This document shows, in pieces, positions 21,800 through 32,194 of a stretch of DNA of 64,000 bases. The notes below the pieces were generated by a model, which saw only the letters and a program-made list of their open reading frames with translations, made no database searches and was not told the DNA's origin. Position numbers and translations under genes: made by a program. Source of the DNA: Batillaria attramentaria. Its lineage: Eukaryota; Mollusca; Gastropoda; Batillariidae. The stretch spans positions 4,411,001-4,475,000 of the forward strand of contig JACVVK020000005.1 in the NCBI GenBank assembly GCA_018292915.2. Reading direction: 5' to 3'. Position 1 is the stretch's first letter; each line of letters opens with the position of its first letter.

Positions 21800-22527
21800 T
21801 TATTAAACAGGTTGCACTTTCGTTGGCTGTTTGTGACAAAAGTACAAAAGCGATTTAATGAACTTTTGATATGACACAACTGGGATACTATTCTTGAGTG
21901 TGCACTGCTCTTTGAGAAAAACGTTCACTACTCACAACGCAGCAACTACTTTAGTAAGTACACCCCCAAAATATCGCTACCGAAAAACGTGCTCACTTGG
22001 ATATCATATTTCATACGTACCTGCACATGCGGTGACAAGGGAACTTCACAACACCAAAGAAGCGTTTCCTGACTAAATTGTTCAATGTTCGTAAATGTTT
22101 TCCGCGATACATGTCACCTGCAGTGACCTGATAAGTGCACAAGCATCAAATACTGCCGTTTTACAGGGTCCTTTGAATCAACGGCCAAACTGATGGCCGC
22201 AATTTTCCAGGAAGCATCATTCTGATTGGGGTAAAATTTCAGTATGTCAACAATGCATGTCTTGTCTAACAGTAACCGTATTTAGAGTGGAGTTCTGCGC
22301 ATTTCTGTACCCGCAAACACGCATACTTTGTGCACACCCTCAAAAGCCCATTTATAGGGCTCATATAGTGAAAATGGCAAGATAAACGGTCGTTTTTTAC
22401 GGTGACGCGGACGGAGAAAAAATTCACGGAGACCACCACAGCATTAGGGGCCTGTGTTCTACTGAAATCTGTAATAAAAAGTTAGGATCAAATTTGTTCT
22501 ACCTTGTTCAGCAATTTTCCTAGCCTA
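21800..22527 (-). repeat. Right terminal inverted arm of the 3.5-kb element
   Basis: Reverse complement of 19031-19790. At its inner edge (21779-21795) lies the small palindrome GCTAGTACTGAACTAGC, at the point where the left arm carries its extra 1.3 kb. Confidence 0.93.
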
Positions 22528-22836
22528 TTAGACAAATGGACAGTGACAGAGCCTGTAGTGCTGGCACCGACTGAGCCAACAGAAGCGTACTCGACTGATG
22601 ATGACGCGGTGACCTGAGCTCTCCAGCAGTGTAAGAACAGTCGTAGAATTTGAATGTTCGCTCGCGCAAAGTGTAAACAACATGGTATCTCATTAAGAGC
22701 TGTACTAATCATCAAGAGTATTTCGAGCTTACAGGCACACTCACGAGCGACACTGTTAAAAAAAAAAAAAAAAAAAAAACTGGCTCAGCAAAGATGGAAT
22801 CAGCCCGTTTAAACACATAGATAGGTCGCCCACGTC
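22528..22836 (+). mobile_element. Family D MITE-like repeat, right part
   Basis: GACAAATGGACAGTGACAG through CTCACGAGCGA.ACTGTT and GCAAAGATGGAATCAGCCCG matches 56827-57096. A 21-bp A run at 22757-22778 is an expansion not seen in the other copy. The end CAGCCCGTTTAAA mirrors the GGTTAAAG start, giving short terminal inverted repeats next to TTAA. Confidence 0.85.
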
Positions 22837-23133
22837 TGATTTATCCTTAGCTAAAACCCAACTATCTCAACAGATGTCTCCATACAAACTTTGCATTCTG
22901 ACGGGTTGACATTTTGGTGGCTGAATCTGTATTTTTGATTGGAGGATAAATTTGGTGAGGGGTGATGTGTCGTGTATTTCCTCCAAAGTTCTTGTAGTTA
23001 CGTCAATGGGTCTACGTTTTACCTGTAAAACATAATTAGCGCTGCATCTGTAGCGGTTGGTTGTCGTAGTTGTTGCTTGCATCGAGCTGGAGTTTGTAAA
23101 TAAATAAATGTTCATCGTTTTCGCAAACAAGAA

Positions 23134-23428
23134 GGTTGGTGTATTTCACAGCCTTGCATCCTGACAGTTCAGGACTCAGCCCGGCGAAAAAATCAAGTGT
23201 TCTCTGGTGCGCAGCATGCAGGCCGCCTCAGATTTGAGTTAGATTTTCGGCCTGGGTTCTAAACTGAATACCACCCGTAGGATCCAAAAGAGCACAGAAA
23301 TCGTGACATTTGTGGCGGCAGCGGTGGGATCCCGGCTTGACCCCCACTGGCCCAGATGTCACGTGCTTTTGAATCTTACGGGTGTTATTGTCAGCTAGGA
23401 TGCAAAGCTGTGAAATACACCAACTATC
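23134..23428. mobile_element. MITE-like element with 28-bp terminal inverted repeats
   Basis: GTTGGTGTATTTCACAGC..TGCATCCT at the left is mirrored by AGGATGCAAAGCTGTGAAATACACCAAC at the right. A second, inner inverted repeat (CACCCGTAGGATCCAAAAG at 23272 against CTTTTGAATCTTACGGGTG near 23388) nests inside. No coding capacity; no clear target duplication. Confidence 0.75.
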
Positions 23429-24239
23429 TCGTTTTCATTTATTAACCGTTTTAGAGCTCAATTTGCATGCTTTCAAAAGGTTCAGTAGACTTTCCCTTGA
23501 ACGATAAGTCTTATAATTGTTCCTGTCCGGCTGAAACTTCGCTTCTCGACTGTAAAATGAAGGTTGTGTGTCCTGGGTCTCACTGTATCATCATCACCAT
23601 CCTAATCTTGCAACTGCAGAGACGGAGCTGGAGTCACGATTTGTGTATGCGCTTTCCGGCCTCAACCACATGTTGCCAACCGCCGCCTGTAGCGGTCAAT
23701 GCATTGAGGAGTGCCTAAAAAAGGGGGAAACTTACAGATTAGGCGCAGAATCAATAACAAACTTGTTTATTTGCCATACGCACTGTGAAGAGAAACTATT
23801 CTGCGCTGCCTGAAAGAGAGTGCGTGCAATGGATCTAAAATTCAGACAGTCCGTCTTTCTTTTCGCGCAGTGTTACTCTGCCTCCGCGCGAGTGCTCGTG
23901 CGTACATTGTCAAAAAACAGAATGTGTGACTTTCCTCTTCGTGAGCGTGTGTGTGTGTCCTTCTGTGTTGTCGCTGTCACGTTCGTCAAGCCTTGCCCGT
24001 CAGAATGGGAGGTTTGTATGGAGACATCTGTTGAGATGTATGGGTTTTAGATCCTGACCATCGGGTACAGATATAAGGCTGGATTAGCCGGAGACTGTCA
24101 GCGTCAATCAAAAAAAAAAAAAAAAAAACCCAAAAAACGTGCATCGACCAGTAGCAGCTGAGAACCACTGCGGGTGATTTATATCGACGCGGTTTTAGAC
24201 GCACATTTTCCCTTCCAGTTTCCGCTATTCTCCCTTTCT
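23429..24239. other. Spacer without supported genes
   Basis: Overlapping frames at 23467-24050 contain some Cys-rich protein-like stretches but no conserved motif or continuous long frame. An A run lies at 24110-24127. Confidence 0.35.
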
Positions 24240-24299
24240 ATTTATTTATTTATTTGTAAAGTCTGGTGTTCCTGATTGCCGTGACGAAACGACAGAGAG

Positions 24300-24680
24300 G
24301 GTGAGACAGAGAGAGAGAGAGACAACAGACAGACAGGCAGACAGAGACAGGCAGGCAGACAGACAGAGCCCACAAGTGCACAACCCCAAACTTACTTAGT
24401 AGGAATTGAGTCACAAGTTAAACTGACCAGTTGCAATGACTAACAACAACAACGACAGCAACAACAACAACAACAACAAAGAGCGTTATGTATTTTAAGC
24501 CAGTTGAAATAACAAACAACGGTAAAAATTACAACAGCAGCCACACAAACAACAACAGAAACAACAAAGGGTAAATTAAGTATTATCAGCCACCTGCAAT
24601 GACAAACAATGACGAAAATAACTGCAACAGCAACATCACAACCGCCACAGCCACCACCACCACCGACGACAATAACAACA
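24300..24680 (+). repeat. (GA), (GACA) and (CAA) low-complexity cluster
   Basis: GA and GACA/GGCA arrays at 24300-24366, then CAA/ACC-rich DNA at 24442-24680. A loose repeat is visible: AGCCAGTTGAAATAACAAAC near 24500 and AGCCACCTGCAATGACAAAC near 24587. Confidence 0.8.
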
Positions 24681-25036
24681 AACATTCCAAACATCTCCTG
24701 AGAATTACCCGCAAGTTCTGTACGTTATGTTTACAGTCAATAGCGTATGCTCAGCAGTTTCATTAGACTGGGCAAAGTGTTGCGTGTGACGCATGTGTGC
24801 AAAAACGCACAACAACAAGGTTGTTTGTGAATACAACCAGATCAGGTATTCCAGTCTTGCATGTGCGCAAATCACACACGATAACAAGGTTGTTTACATG
24901 TACCTCCGGATCAGTCAGTGACCGCCGCTATCAGAAAGCCGCCAAGGTGTATCTGGGAGAGGGGAGGGGGGGAAGCAAAAATGCGGGAAGTTTTTTTTTC
25001 CCCCGATGCTACTTTGATTTGAAAGTTTTGTCGAAG

Positions 25037-25182
25037 ATTGCGGGTGGGTGGGTGTTAGGCAGTTAATGGTCATTTTCTACCACGTGCAAGCGCTGTCAAA
25101 GACGGGGCAACGACAAAAAGGCCAGGACAAATATTTGGCCCCAACCGGGATTCGAATTCACGACCTAAACAGATGCCGATTG
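25037..25182 (-). mobile_element. SINE-A, head truncated or diverged
   Basis: The tail and middle (TGGGTGGGTGTTAGGC, CAAAGACGGGGCAACGAC, AAATATTTGGCCCCAACCGG, GGGATTCGAATTCACGACC) match SINE-A on the minus strand. The sequence beyond 25175 does not match the head. Confidence 0.85.
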
Positions 25183-25394
25183 CTCTCAAGCAAAGTCTTA
25201 TGTATTCGACGCCTGCAACGGCTTGACTAACAGGTTCTGCAAAAAGCGACACTGATCTCCTGGTGTCATTTGCCGGCTTGAGGAAACAGGTTTTGCAATC
25301 TTTGTCAGTTCTCATTGTCTATGTCCTGTTGTTGTTGTTGTTGTTGTTGTTTCTTTCTTTTTTGTGTGTGTGAATGTTGTGTTTTCTATAATTA

Positions 25395-25716
25395 TAAATG
25401 TTTGTGTGACGTCTTTGATATTACCCATATATATATATATATATATAGACGTTTTAGCGGTAGGATGGTAGATCCCCCCCACCCCCTCTCCACTGTGGCT
25501 TGTAGCCAATATAGGGCAAGGCGGACTTGTCCAATGGCATAAAAAAAGCACACATCTCCTAGATCTAGGGAGCGCTCTCAGCTTTACTTACTTCCCCTAC
25601 TTTCAAACTGACCTGACTGAGCGCATGTTTTCGGCTTTAGCGACGCCTTTGTTCCTATTCAATGTATAATTACATGTATAGTGGAAAAAAACGTTAAACC
25701 CTCAAACACCCACAAA
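25395..25716 (+). mobile_element. SINE-A 3' portion split by a 245-bp segment
   Basis: GTCTTTGATATTACCCATAT at 25411-25430 and GTGGAAAAAAACGTTAAACC at 25680 onward, ending CAAACACCCAC, are adjacent in all other SINE-A copies. Here they are separated by a TA microsatellite and about 230 bp of unrelated sequence. Confidence 0.65.
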
Positions 25717-26153
25717 ACCCTCACAACGGGGCTGCCTCACCTGAGACCTCAATCGTCATTTGAACAGTTTGAATCGTACTACCCCAGGAAACGCTCTCCG
25801 CCATCACGCCTGTCCCCCGCGGTATAATGGTGTTGTGATGACCATAGTCTTCGACCATCTGATCGTCAACGGTGACAAAATTAGCTTCGTTTCTCACGGC
25901 AACCGTCGTGGGGCGGTAAGGTGGGTGGGGATTCCGAGTGGTTGACCCATCCCATGCGCCGACAAGCAAATGACGCAACACTTGTCTGGTGACGTCTGCA
26001 AGAACCCGGCCGCATGGTATAATGAGCTAGTGTTGGAACTTTAGAAATCCTCACGACATGTAACGAATTTCGTTTCGTTTTGTTTTCTTCCACTGTATAG
26101 GGCTAAAATGTCTTTCTTTTATGTTGGCTGTTGATCAGTCATCATCATCATCA

Positions 26154-26155
<2 letters not shown>

Positions 26156-26232
<77 letters not shown>

Positions 26233-26345
26233 ACCCTCCCCCCTCCAAAAAACAAACAAACTTAAAAACAACTAAACAACAACAACAAAACAACAACAAT
26301 AAAAAAACAACAAACAACAAACAAACAAACAAACAAAAAACCTCT
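26156..26345 (+). repeat. (AC)n then A/C-rich (CAAA) tract
   Basis: AC array to 26231, then AACAA-type low complexity to about 26340. The ORFs on both strands are artefacts of it. Confidence 0.93.
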
Positions 26346-26887
26346 CCCTTCCGGCTTTGTATGGATTTTCTCTGTGCCTCCCCGTGTTCGTAGCAAAGTG
26401 ACTTCGCCAAAACCCCTTTGAAGCAACCGAACAAGAAATAAATTCCCGGCTTGTGACCATCACACTCACGCGGCCAATGGTGAAATCAACAAGGAGGAAT
26501 AACAATTATTTTGCTCTGTCTCGTCCGTTTTCTTTTAAATCTGCCAGCGAGCCCTCTCGTGGACCAACAAAGTCTTCTGTCGTCCGTTGTAAGGTATGCT
26601 CTTTGCTCAGGTGCGAACCAGCGCCTTCATCTGAAGACCTGCTGCGTGTGGTCAATGGAGCGGAACGGGCGTGAGTTTCCGTCACGCGCCAGTGAGCACA
26701 CGCAAAAGAAGAAATAACGAGGGTGAGCGACTCGCTGTCATATTTCTCAGTTCCTGCAACGGAGAGGGACGATATGTGTGTTCGTGGGCAAGAGTTTATA
26801 AGAGGGGACCAAGAGTTAGTACAGCACAGCTCTGTCAGGGTCTTTCCGTTGTGTGCCCGTAACCCGTGGCAGTGCATGGGGTTCGTA

Positions 26888-27206
26888 AGTCCGAGAACAC
26901 CGAAGGATGACTACCACTGCCTCGCCAGACAAGAGCAAGCCATCCTTCTACGGCTCAGAACCGGATACAACCGCCTCAGTGCACATATGCACCGGAAGCT
27001 CGGACTTGCCCCCTCTGCAGAGTGCAGTTGCGGTACCGGCGAGCAAACGGCAGAGCATGTCCTCCAGCAGTGCCCCAAGCTCCAGGAGCTGAGTACAGCA
27101 GTGTGGCCAGAAGAAACCAGACAGGAACTTCAGAAAACAGCCCACTTCATCGTGACAACCGGCCTGCCAGTGTGACCCCAGCGACCGCCAAGAAGAAGAA
27201 GAACAG
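26888..27206 (+). pseudogene. Non-LTR retrotransposon C-terminal end, 5' truncated
   Basis: The frame to the stop at 27173-27175 reads DDYHCLARQEQAILLRLRTG, NRLSAHMHRKL, then a zinc-knuckle-like C.C.....T.EH.L..CP, ending in a short hydrophobic tail. This is the segment that follows the reverse transcriptase or RNase H in several invertebrate LINE groups; it is structural or nucleic-acid binding, not catalytic by itself. The stop is followed by CCAAGAAGAAGAAGAA at 27189-27204, a typical short 3' end with a GAA tail. Everything upstream (endonuclease, RT, RNase H core) is missing; although the frame remains open to 26723, that part is unrelated. It is a fragment of a dead insertion, in better coding condition than the LINE at 3.8 kb. 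Confidence 0.85.
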
Positions 27207-27418
27207 TCCGAGAACGACCAACTGAGTTTCATATTCAGCCCAACTCGTGAAATTTGCATTAGTGTCCTGTAGCCTGTTTTTGCTGCATATGGCAGGAAGC
27301 GGCTGATCGAAGTCCCCCTGCACACAACTGTCAGACACACAGGCACTGCATAGTGGATTCCTCTTCCACGCCCCGGCGTGTCGCACACTCGATAGCGCAG
27401 ACGCTGGGACGGGTGTAA

Positions 27419-27622
27419 GAATAATAATAATAATAATAACAAATGCATTAACATAGGAGCATTAACCAAAATATTTGGCTCAAACAGCCCCGAGCTAAAA
27501 CCAACACGCACGCTCACGTGAATCACACGCATTCGCTCACACACTTGATATGAACACGTTACAATCACGTGGTGCGAAGGGACAGCTCAGCAATTTCAGT
27601 TTCGGAATGTTAGAATTGCATG
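27419..27622 (-). mobile_element. SINE-B 3' fragment with (ATA)n tail
   Basis: The AATAAT tail at 27421-27438 is followed by AAATATTTGGCTCAAA, ACACGCACGCTCACGTGAATCA and TACAATCACGTGGTGCGAAG, matching the 3' half of SINE-B on the minus strand. Confidence 0.85.
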
Positions 27623-27654
27623 TATGTATGTAAATATGAAATACAATATATCAT

Positions 27655-27725
27655 TTAATAATAGTGATAATCATGACGCTGATGATGCTGTTGATGATGA
27701 TGATGATGATGATGATGATAAAAAA
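27655..27725 (+). repeat. (GAT)n microsatellite
   Basis: GAT trinucleotides at 27680-27720 produce an Asp-rich frame that is not a gene. Confidence 0.85.
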
Positions 27726-28054
27726 GCGAAAGGGAGTCATCCTACTCCCTCCGACCGTGTCATAAGCTCTTGGTTCATGCGAAAGCGAGGGACGAGCACG
27801 AGTAAAAAGAAGGGGTGTAGGGACATGGTCGTCAATAGCTTTTGCATGGAGGGCAGAGAGTACAGCCGACGGGAGGAAAAGCTCCCTACCCCTGCTCCTT
27901 GCCGAGAGGGAGGGCCGGGTAGACAAAAGCGGGTAGAGAGATACCCTAATTTCCCCGTCAGTTACCGCACTGGAGTGGCCGGTCTGATAAGCACCGCGCC
28001 GTCTAGCATTCCTGTGCTCACGGTCCCACCCCGACGACCGTGATGACAAGGTGA

Positions 28055-28310
28055 GATGACTCCATCATCGTAACTAACGAGGGGCAAACATCCAATTAAC
28101 CAAGGGAGACGATTCTAACAATTAGGTCACAAAGGGGGGGGGGTGACTTTAAAGGAAGCAGGTCAATTAAAGGGAGCATACCCATAAGACGCAGAGCACA
28201 AAAGAAAGCGACTAAAGAGCTGGCGACTCGAGCTAATGATAAAGAGTCGGTTGGGGGAGGGGGCGAGGGGGCTTCCTGCTGTCAAATGATGGCCGTTGTG
28301 TCACGCTGCA
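28055..28310. promoter_or_regulatory. Repeat-poor island with ATTA motifs
   Basis: CCAATTAACC, AACAATTAGGTCA, GTCAATTAAAG and GCTAATGATAAAG occur within 200 bp of complex sequence. Enhancer function is a guess from motif content only. Confidence 0.2.
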
Positions 28311-28787
28311 CAACGTGACCTCGCGCTGGACAACGACATCAAAGGAGGACACAGTTCCGATGGTCAGGCACATCACAGGTAGGACAGGGGACTTGTGGTC
28401 ATCTCGGGTATCGTCTGTGAAGGGGGGCGGGCGTTACACTGCCAGGTGGTCAAGTGATTCGTTGACTGAGGTGTCCTGGAGGGAAGGGGAAACTGTCTTC
28501 CGTGATAAGATCGCTCAGAATAACCCCCACATGTCATATACATGTTTGACAGGTTCATTCCATTCGTGGTGGTAGTATAACCGGGTTTGTAGGATTGATT
28601 GAGAATCTTAATTGAGGGGAAAAATCCTTAGAGACTGATTTTGATTATAAGATTACACCACCAGTGTGAAGAAAAAAAACCCAAACTTTTCCTCCGCAAC
28701 AGAGCGCCGTTAGTTGAAAACGGGGCTAAACAGAAAAACGAAAAAAAAAAGTAGATTATATAACGGCGTACGAACATTAAATTATTC

Positions 28788-28825
28788 ACCCCCCCCCCCC
28801 CACACACACACACACGCACGCACGC

Positions 28826-28865
<40 letters not shown>
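28788..28865 (+). repeat. C run and (AC)n microsatellite
   Basis: C homopolymer followed by AC/GCAC repeats to 28864. Confidence 0.93.
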
Positions 28866-28868
<3 letters not shown>

Positions 28869-28982
28869 GAAAAGCGAAAAGGTTTGTGGACATAGAAAAA
28901 GCGTCTAATATGATGTGGAACAAAAGAACTCTTAAATTATCTCCAAAATATTGGAATCCCCACAAAAACTGTTTTGTGGCGG

Positions 28983-29015
<33 letters not shown>

Positions 29016-29204
29016 TCATGTCTGTCATCGAGACAGATCATGGTTATAGTTGCAAATACTGAATCCAAACAGACAAAATTTGTAGGGTAGTGTTCTAAGC
29101 CCATTTTTCTCCAGCATAATGATGATCATGGACTTTGCAAAATGATTTAAATATGCAAAGATCAAACAGTTTGCAGAATGACACTTGGCACGTTCGTGAA
29201 ATTG

Positions 29205-29322
<118 letters not shown>

Positions 29323-29954
29323 GTTCCCCAAACTGCCCACGTTGAATAAGATGAGATCAGATTCAAGATGATTTAAATAATATGGCCAAACGGCTAAAAT
29401 AATACGGGTTTAAACCTTCGGCCGCCAAACCTCGAGCAGCCATCTTTTAACAACGTTAAACAGCACTAAAACAGACTACACTAAACAAAACTAGAGCACA
29501 TATAACAAACAGAATTCCTTGGAGGAATACAATGCAACCCAATGCTAGAATTTAAAATGGGTTATGAAAACTCGCCTCGTATTGTTTAATGTCAAAGCTT
29601 TTGTTTTCAACGGCAGCCCAAGGCTAGAATTTACAAGGAGCTAAGAAACAGCAATGGTTTGATGGCAAAAGCTTTTGTTTAAACGGCAACTGCTTCCGTA
29701 TAAAATTTCATATCTTTTTTAGCGGGGGCGTTGTCTTTCCAACAGTGAAAAATTCCTTCCCGGTAGGTCTCTCCTGAGACTAGTTCTCTCCCTGGGTTTT
29801 TTTTTTTTTTTTTTTTGGTCTTTGCATTGAAAACCACCTCTGCCGTCGTTTCATTGCTTCCCTTCTTAGAAAAAAAATAGAGTGCCGCGCTTAAATACGC
29901 ATATTCCAAGCTTCCCAAGCTTCCCAAAAGCCAACTTGTGGAAGTTTTACTTGT

Positions 29955-30085
29955 GGCGGGTGCGCCTATACGCTGGAAACAGTATGTATTAAAGGGACAG
30001 TCTTATGATTTTTATGCTCACAGATCGTTCTGAGCTGTTTTCGTGGTGTCTAGCATCAAACCACTCAAGACACCTTCACAGTGAA
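29955..30085. mobile_element. Family D fragments, deleted copy
   Basis: GTGCGCCTATACGCTGGAAA (minus-sense end) is joined to TTAAAGGGACAG..TTATGCTCACAGATCGTTCTG and GTTTTCGTGGTGTCTAGCATCA (plus-sense start), so most of the middle is lost. Confidence 0.7.
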
Positions 30086-30185
30086 AACATCTCAAATGCT
30101 GGCACGACTGGCGAGCCTCTAGTTTGGTGTATCTTTTGGCTGTGATGGACCTGTCACACAAACAGACCCAGTTACACAGTCAAAA

Positions 30186-31127
30186 GAAACAATTCCTTGG
30201 TGCAATGGGACTGTCAGTTCCTTGGTGCAATGGGACTCACAGTTCTTTGGTGCAATGGGATTCTCAGTTCCTTGGTGCAATGGGACTCTCAGTTCTTTTG
30301 TGAGCAGTGGGACTCTCAGTTCTTTGGTGCAGTGGGACTCTCAGTTCTTTGGTGCAATGGGATTCTCAGTTCCTTGGTGCAATGGGACTCTCAGTTCTTT
30401 TGGAGCAGTGGGACTCTCAGTTCTTTGGTGCAATGGGACTCTCAGTTCTTTGGTGCAATGGGACTCTCAGTTCCTTGGTACAATGGGACTCTCAGTTCTT
30501 TGGTGCAATGGGACTCTCAGTTCCTTGGTGCAATGGGACTCTCAGTTCTTTGGTGCAATGGGACTCTCAGTTCCTTGGTGCAATGGGACTCTCAGTTCTT
30601 TGGTGCAATGGGACTCTCAGTTCTTTGGTGCAATGGGACTCTCAGTTTCCTTGGTGCAATGGGACTCTCAGTTCTTTGGTGCAATGGGACTCTCAGTTCC
30701 TTTGGTGCAATGGGACTCTCAGTTCCTTGGTGCAGTGGGACTCAGTTCCTTGGTGCAATGGGGCCCATTCCCTTGGTGCACTGGGTGGGTGGGTGGGTGT
30801 TTGGGAGTTTAACGTCCTTTTCCAGCACATCAGGGTGATATCAAAGACGGGGCAACGGAAAAAAAAAGGCCAGCACAAATATTTTGGCCCCAGCCGGCGG
30901 GATTCGAACTCACGACCCGAGCATTGAGAGCCCAACGCTCTACCATTCGGCCACCCCGGCTCCCCGGTGCACTGGGACTCAATTCCTTGGTGCAGTGGGA
31001 CTCTCAGTTCTTTGGTGTAATGGGATTCTCAGTTCCTTGGTGCAGTGGGACTCTCAGTTCTTTGGTGCAATGGGACTCAGTTCCTTGGTGCAATGGGACT
31101 CTCAGTTCTTTTGGTGCAATGGAAATA
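30186..31127 (+). repeat. 25-bp minisatellite, about 30 units, interrupted by a SINE
   Basis: The unit GGTGCAATGGGACTCTCAGT plus TCTTT (or TCCTT) is repeated with few changes at 30186-30785 and 30966-31127. The period of 25 is not a multiple of three and lacks stops, so all three forward frames stay open for about 200 codons with a 25-residue period (for example VQWDSQFF). These are not genes. Unit-length variants are limited to one-base changes. Confidence 0.97.
30786..30965 (-). mobile_element. SINE-A inserted in the minisatellite, 11-bp duplication
   Basis: Complete minus-strand copy with tail at the left and head (CCACCCCGGCTCCCC) at the right. GGTGCACTGGG at 30775-30785 and 30966-30976 flanks it. 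Both flanks share the C in GCACTGGG where normal units have GCAATGGG, so they are a true target duplication rather than neighbouring units. Confidence 0.95.
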
Positions 31128-31319
31128 ATCATCAGTCAGTCTCAGTCAATACAGCTAGGAATGATTTGCAAGGCATAGAATTGTTGGGAGATGAGCCCTT
31201 AAAACAAAACAATAAAAACACAAAACAAAGGTGGGGATGGCGGGGTAGGGGTGGTAGAGAGGGGAGACCACTCTGAGCGTTATAAACCTTTCCTGATAAC
31301 TACCCTTTAGTCTGAAGGC

Positions 31320-31510
31320 TGCGGTGTATGATTATAGGCACCGTTTCACAGCCGCTGCGTTCACGGCGACAGACGCCCGCTAAATGGGGCCCGACGTCCC
31401 GCACGCGCTCACGGCAGCACGCGGACAGGTGTGAGCATGCGCACTGGGGTCCCACGGTTACCGTTCTTGCAACGGCCAGGTGACCCACTCGGGGTGGAAG
31501 AGCTAGGCGC
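31320..31510. promoter_or_regulatory. CpG-rich segment
   Basis: GC-rich, CpG-containing DNA (CAGCCGCTGCGTTCACGGCG, GCCCGACGTCCCGCACGCGC) in AT-rich surroundings. A promoter island is possible; no transcript structure is visible. Confidence 0.25.
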
Positions 31511-31850
31511 GTTAAGATTGTGTCAAGGTCTTCCAGCTTGACATCGGTCTCTTCAGTTTTAATGATGATTAGCGAGCTACAGTCGGGCTGTTTTCTTGTT
31601 TTAAAGCCCCGGATGATTAGGGGTTGGGCGACGCCCCGGGACTACGCCCTCTGATTTTTATCAGTTCGCCACGGAGTTCAAATATCGGCGACGGAGGGTA
31701 TTCTGCAAGTGTAGGTGCGATACCTTAGATGCCCAAGAGTGCTAGACTGACACAAACTGCACGTGCCGATTTCGCCTCTCATCTCTGCCACAGTTGATGA
31801 TCACTACGCGCAAGTAGGCCGATCCGTGCACTGCGAGCGTGACTCGTAGG

Positions 31851-32194
31851 CACAGACCTAAAAAAAAAAAAAGACCCACCGCCGCACGCTGCCACCGCTG
31901 CTTGCGAATGTCGCTATCGCGGCCATCTTGTTAATACAAGAACTCAGATGCTCTGTTTACAGGACGCCTCGTTCGAAATACAAAGTTCTTTAGAAAGACG
32001 TCATCAGAAATGTGACGTAAGATAAAGCGGACCAATGCTATGCGCGCTATGTAAACAGCTGATAGCGTCTGGCCAATGCTATGCGCGCTATGTAAACAGC
32101 TGATAGCGTCTGGCACTTCCAGGTACTCGCAACATGGCGCGCGGCGGCGTCACACTTCCAGCACCGCAGGGGGTCTATCTTTTTTAGGTCTGTG
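31851..32194. mobile_element. hAT-like MITE, 344 bp
   Basis: CACAGACCTAAAAAA at the left end mirrors TTTTTTAGGTCTGTG at the right, with further complementarity inward (GACCCACCGC against GCAGGGGGTC). The 8-bp flanks CTCGTAGG (31843-31850) and CTCGTATG (32195-32202) differ at one base. An 8-bp duplication and termini of CANNG form are the hAT signature. There is no coding capacity. Confidence 0.75.
32033..32114 (+). repeat. Exact 41-bp tandem duplication inside the MITE
   Basis: CCAATGCTATGCGCGCTATG through CAGCTGATAGCGTCTGG is present twice back to back without a mismatch, suggesting a recent slippage event. Confidence 0.95.

Larger units (their letters stand above)
19031..22527. mobile_element. 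3.5-kb long-TIR DNA-transposon-like element, non-autonomous
   Basis: The element starts TAGGCTAG and ends CTAGCCTA, flanked on both sides by TTA (19028-19030 and 22528-22530). Removing it and one TTA restores the family D sequence seen intact at 56811-56840, so the boundaries and 3-bp duplication are well supported. Arms 19063-19790 and 21800-22505 are highly similar inverted copies. The homology resumes between 21105-21290 and 21590-21785, leaving a centre of about 300 bp. The left arm has about 1.3 kb (19791-21105) with no counterpart on the right. I see no transposase ORF: the longest frames are about 60-70 codons and featureless. A TTA duplication fits the PIF/Harbinger TWA preference, but class assignment is inference; a foldback-type element is the neutral description. 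Confidence 0.9.

Noticed and set aside
19031..22527. LTR retrotransposon
   Set aside because: The long repeats are inverted rather than direct, there is no TG...CA boundary, primer site or gag-pol coding, and the target duplication is 3 bp.
25721..25981. 86-codon minus-strand ORF with protein-like composition
   Set aside because: It overlaps frames on the other strand, shows no acceptor or donor pair and no recognisable motif; not enough to call an exon.
30197..30927. Long repetitive ORFs of about 200 codons in three frames
   Set aside because: They are produced by the 25-bp minisatellite, which lacks stops in every frame; no start context or non-repeat coding sequence supports a protein.
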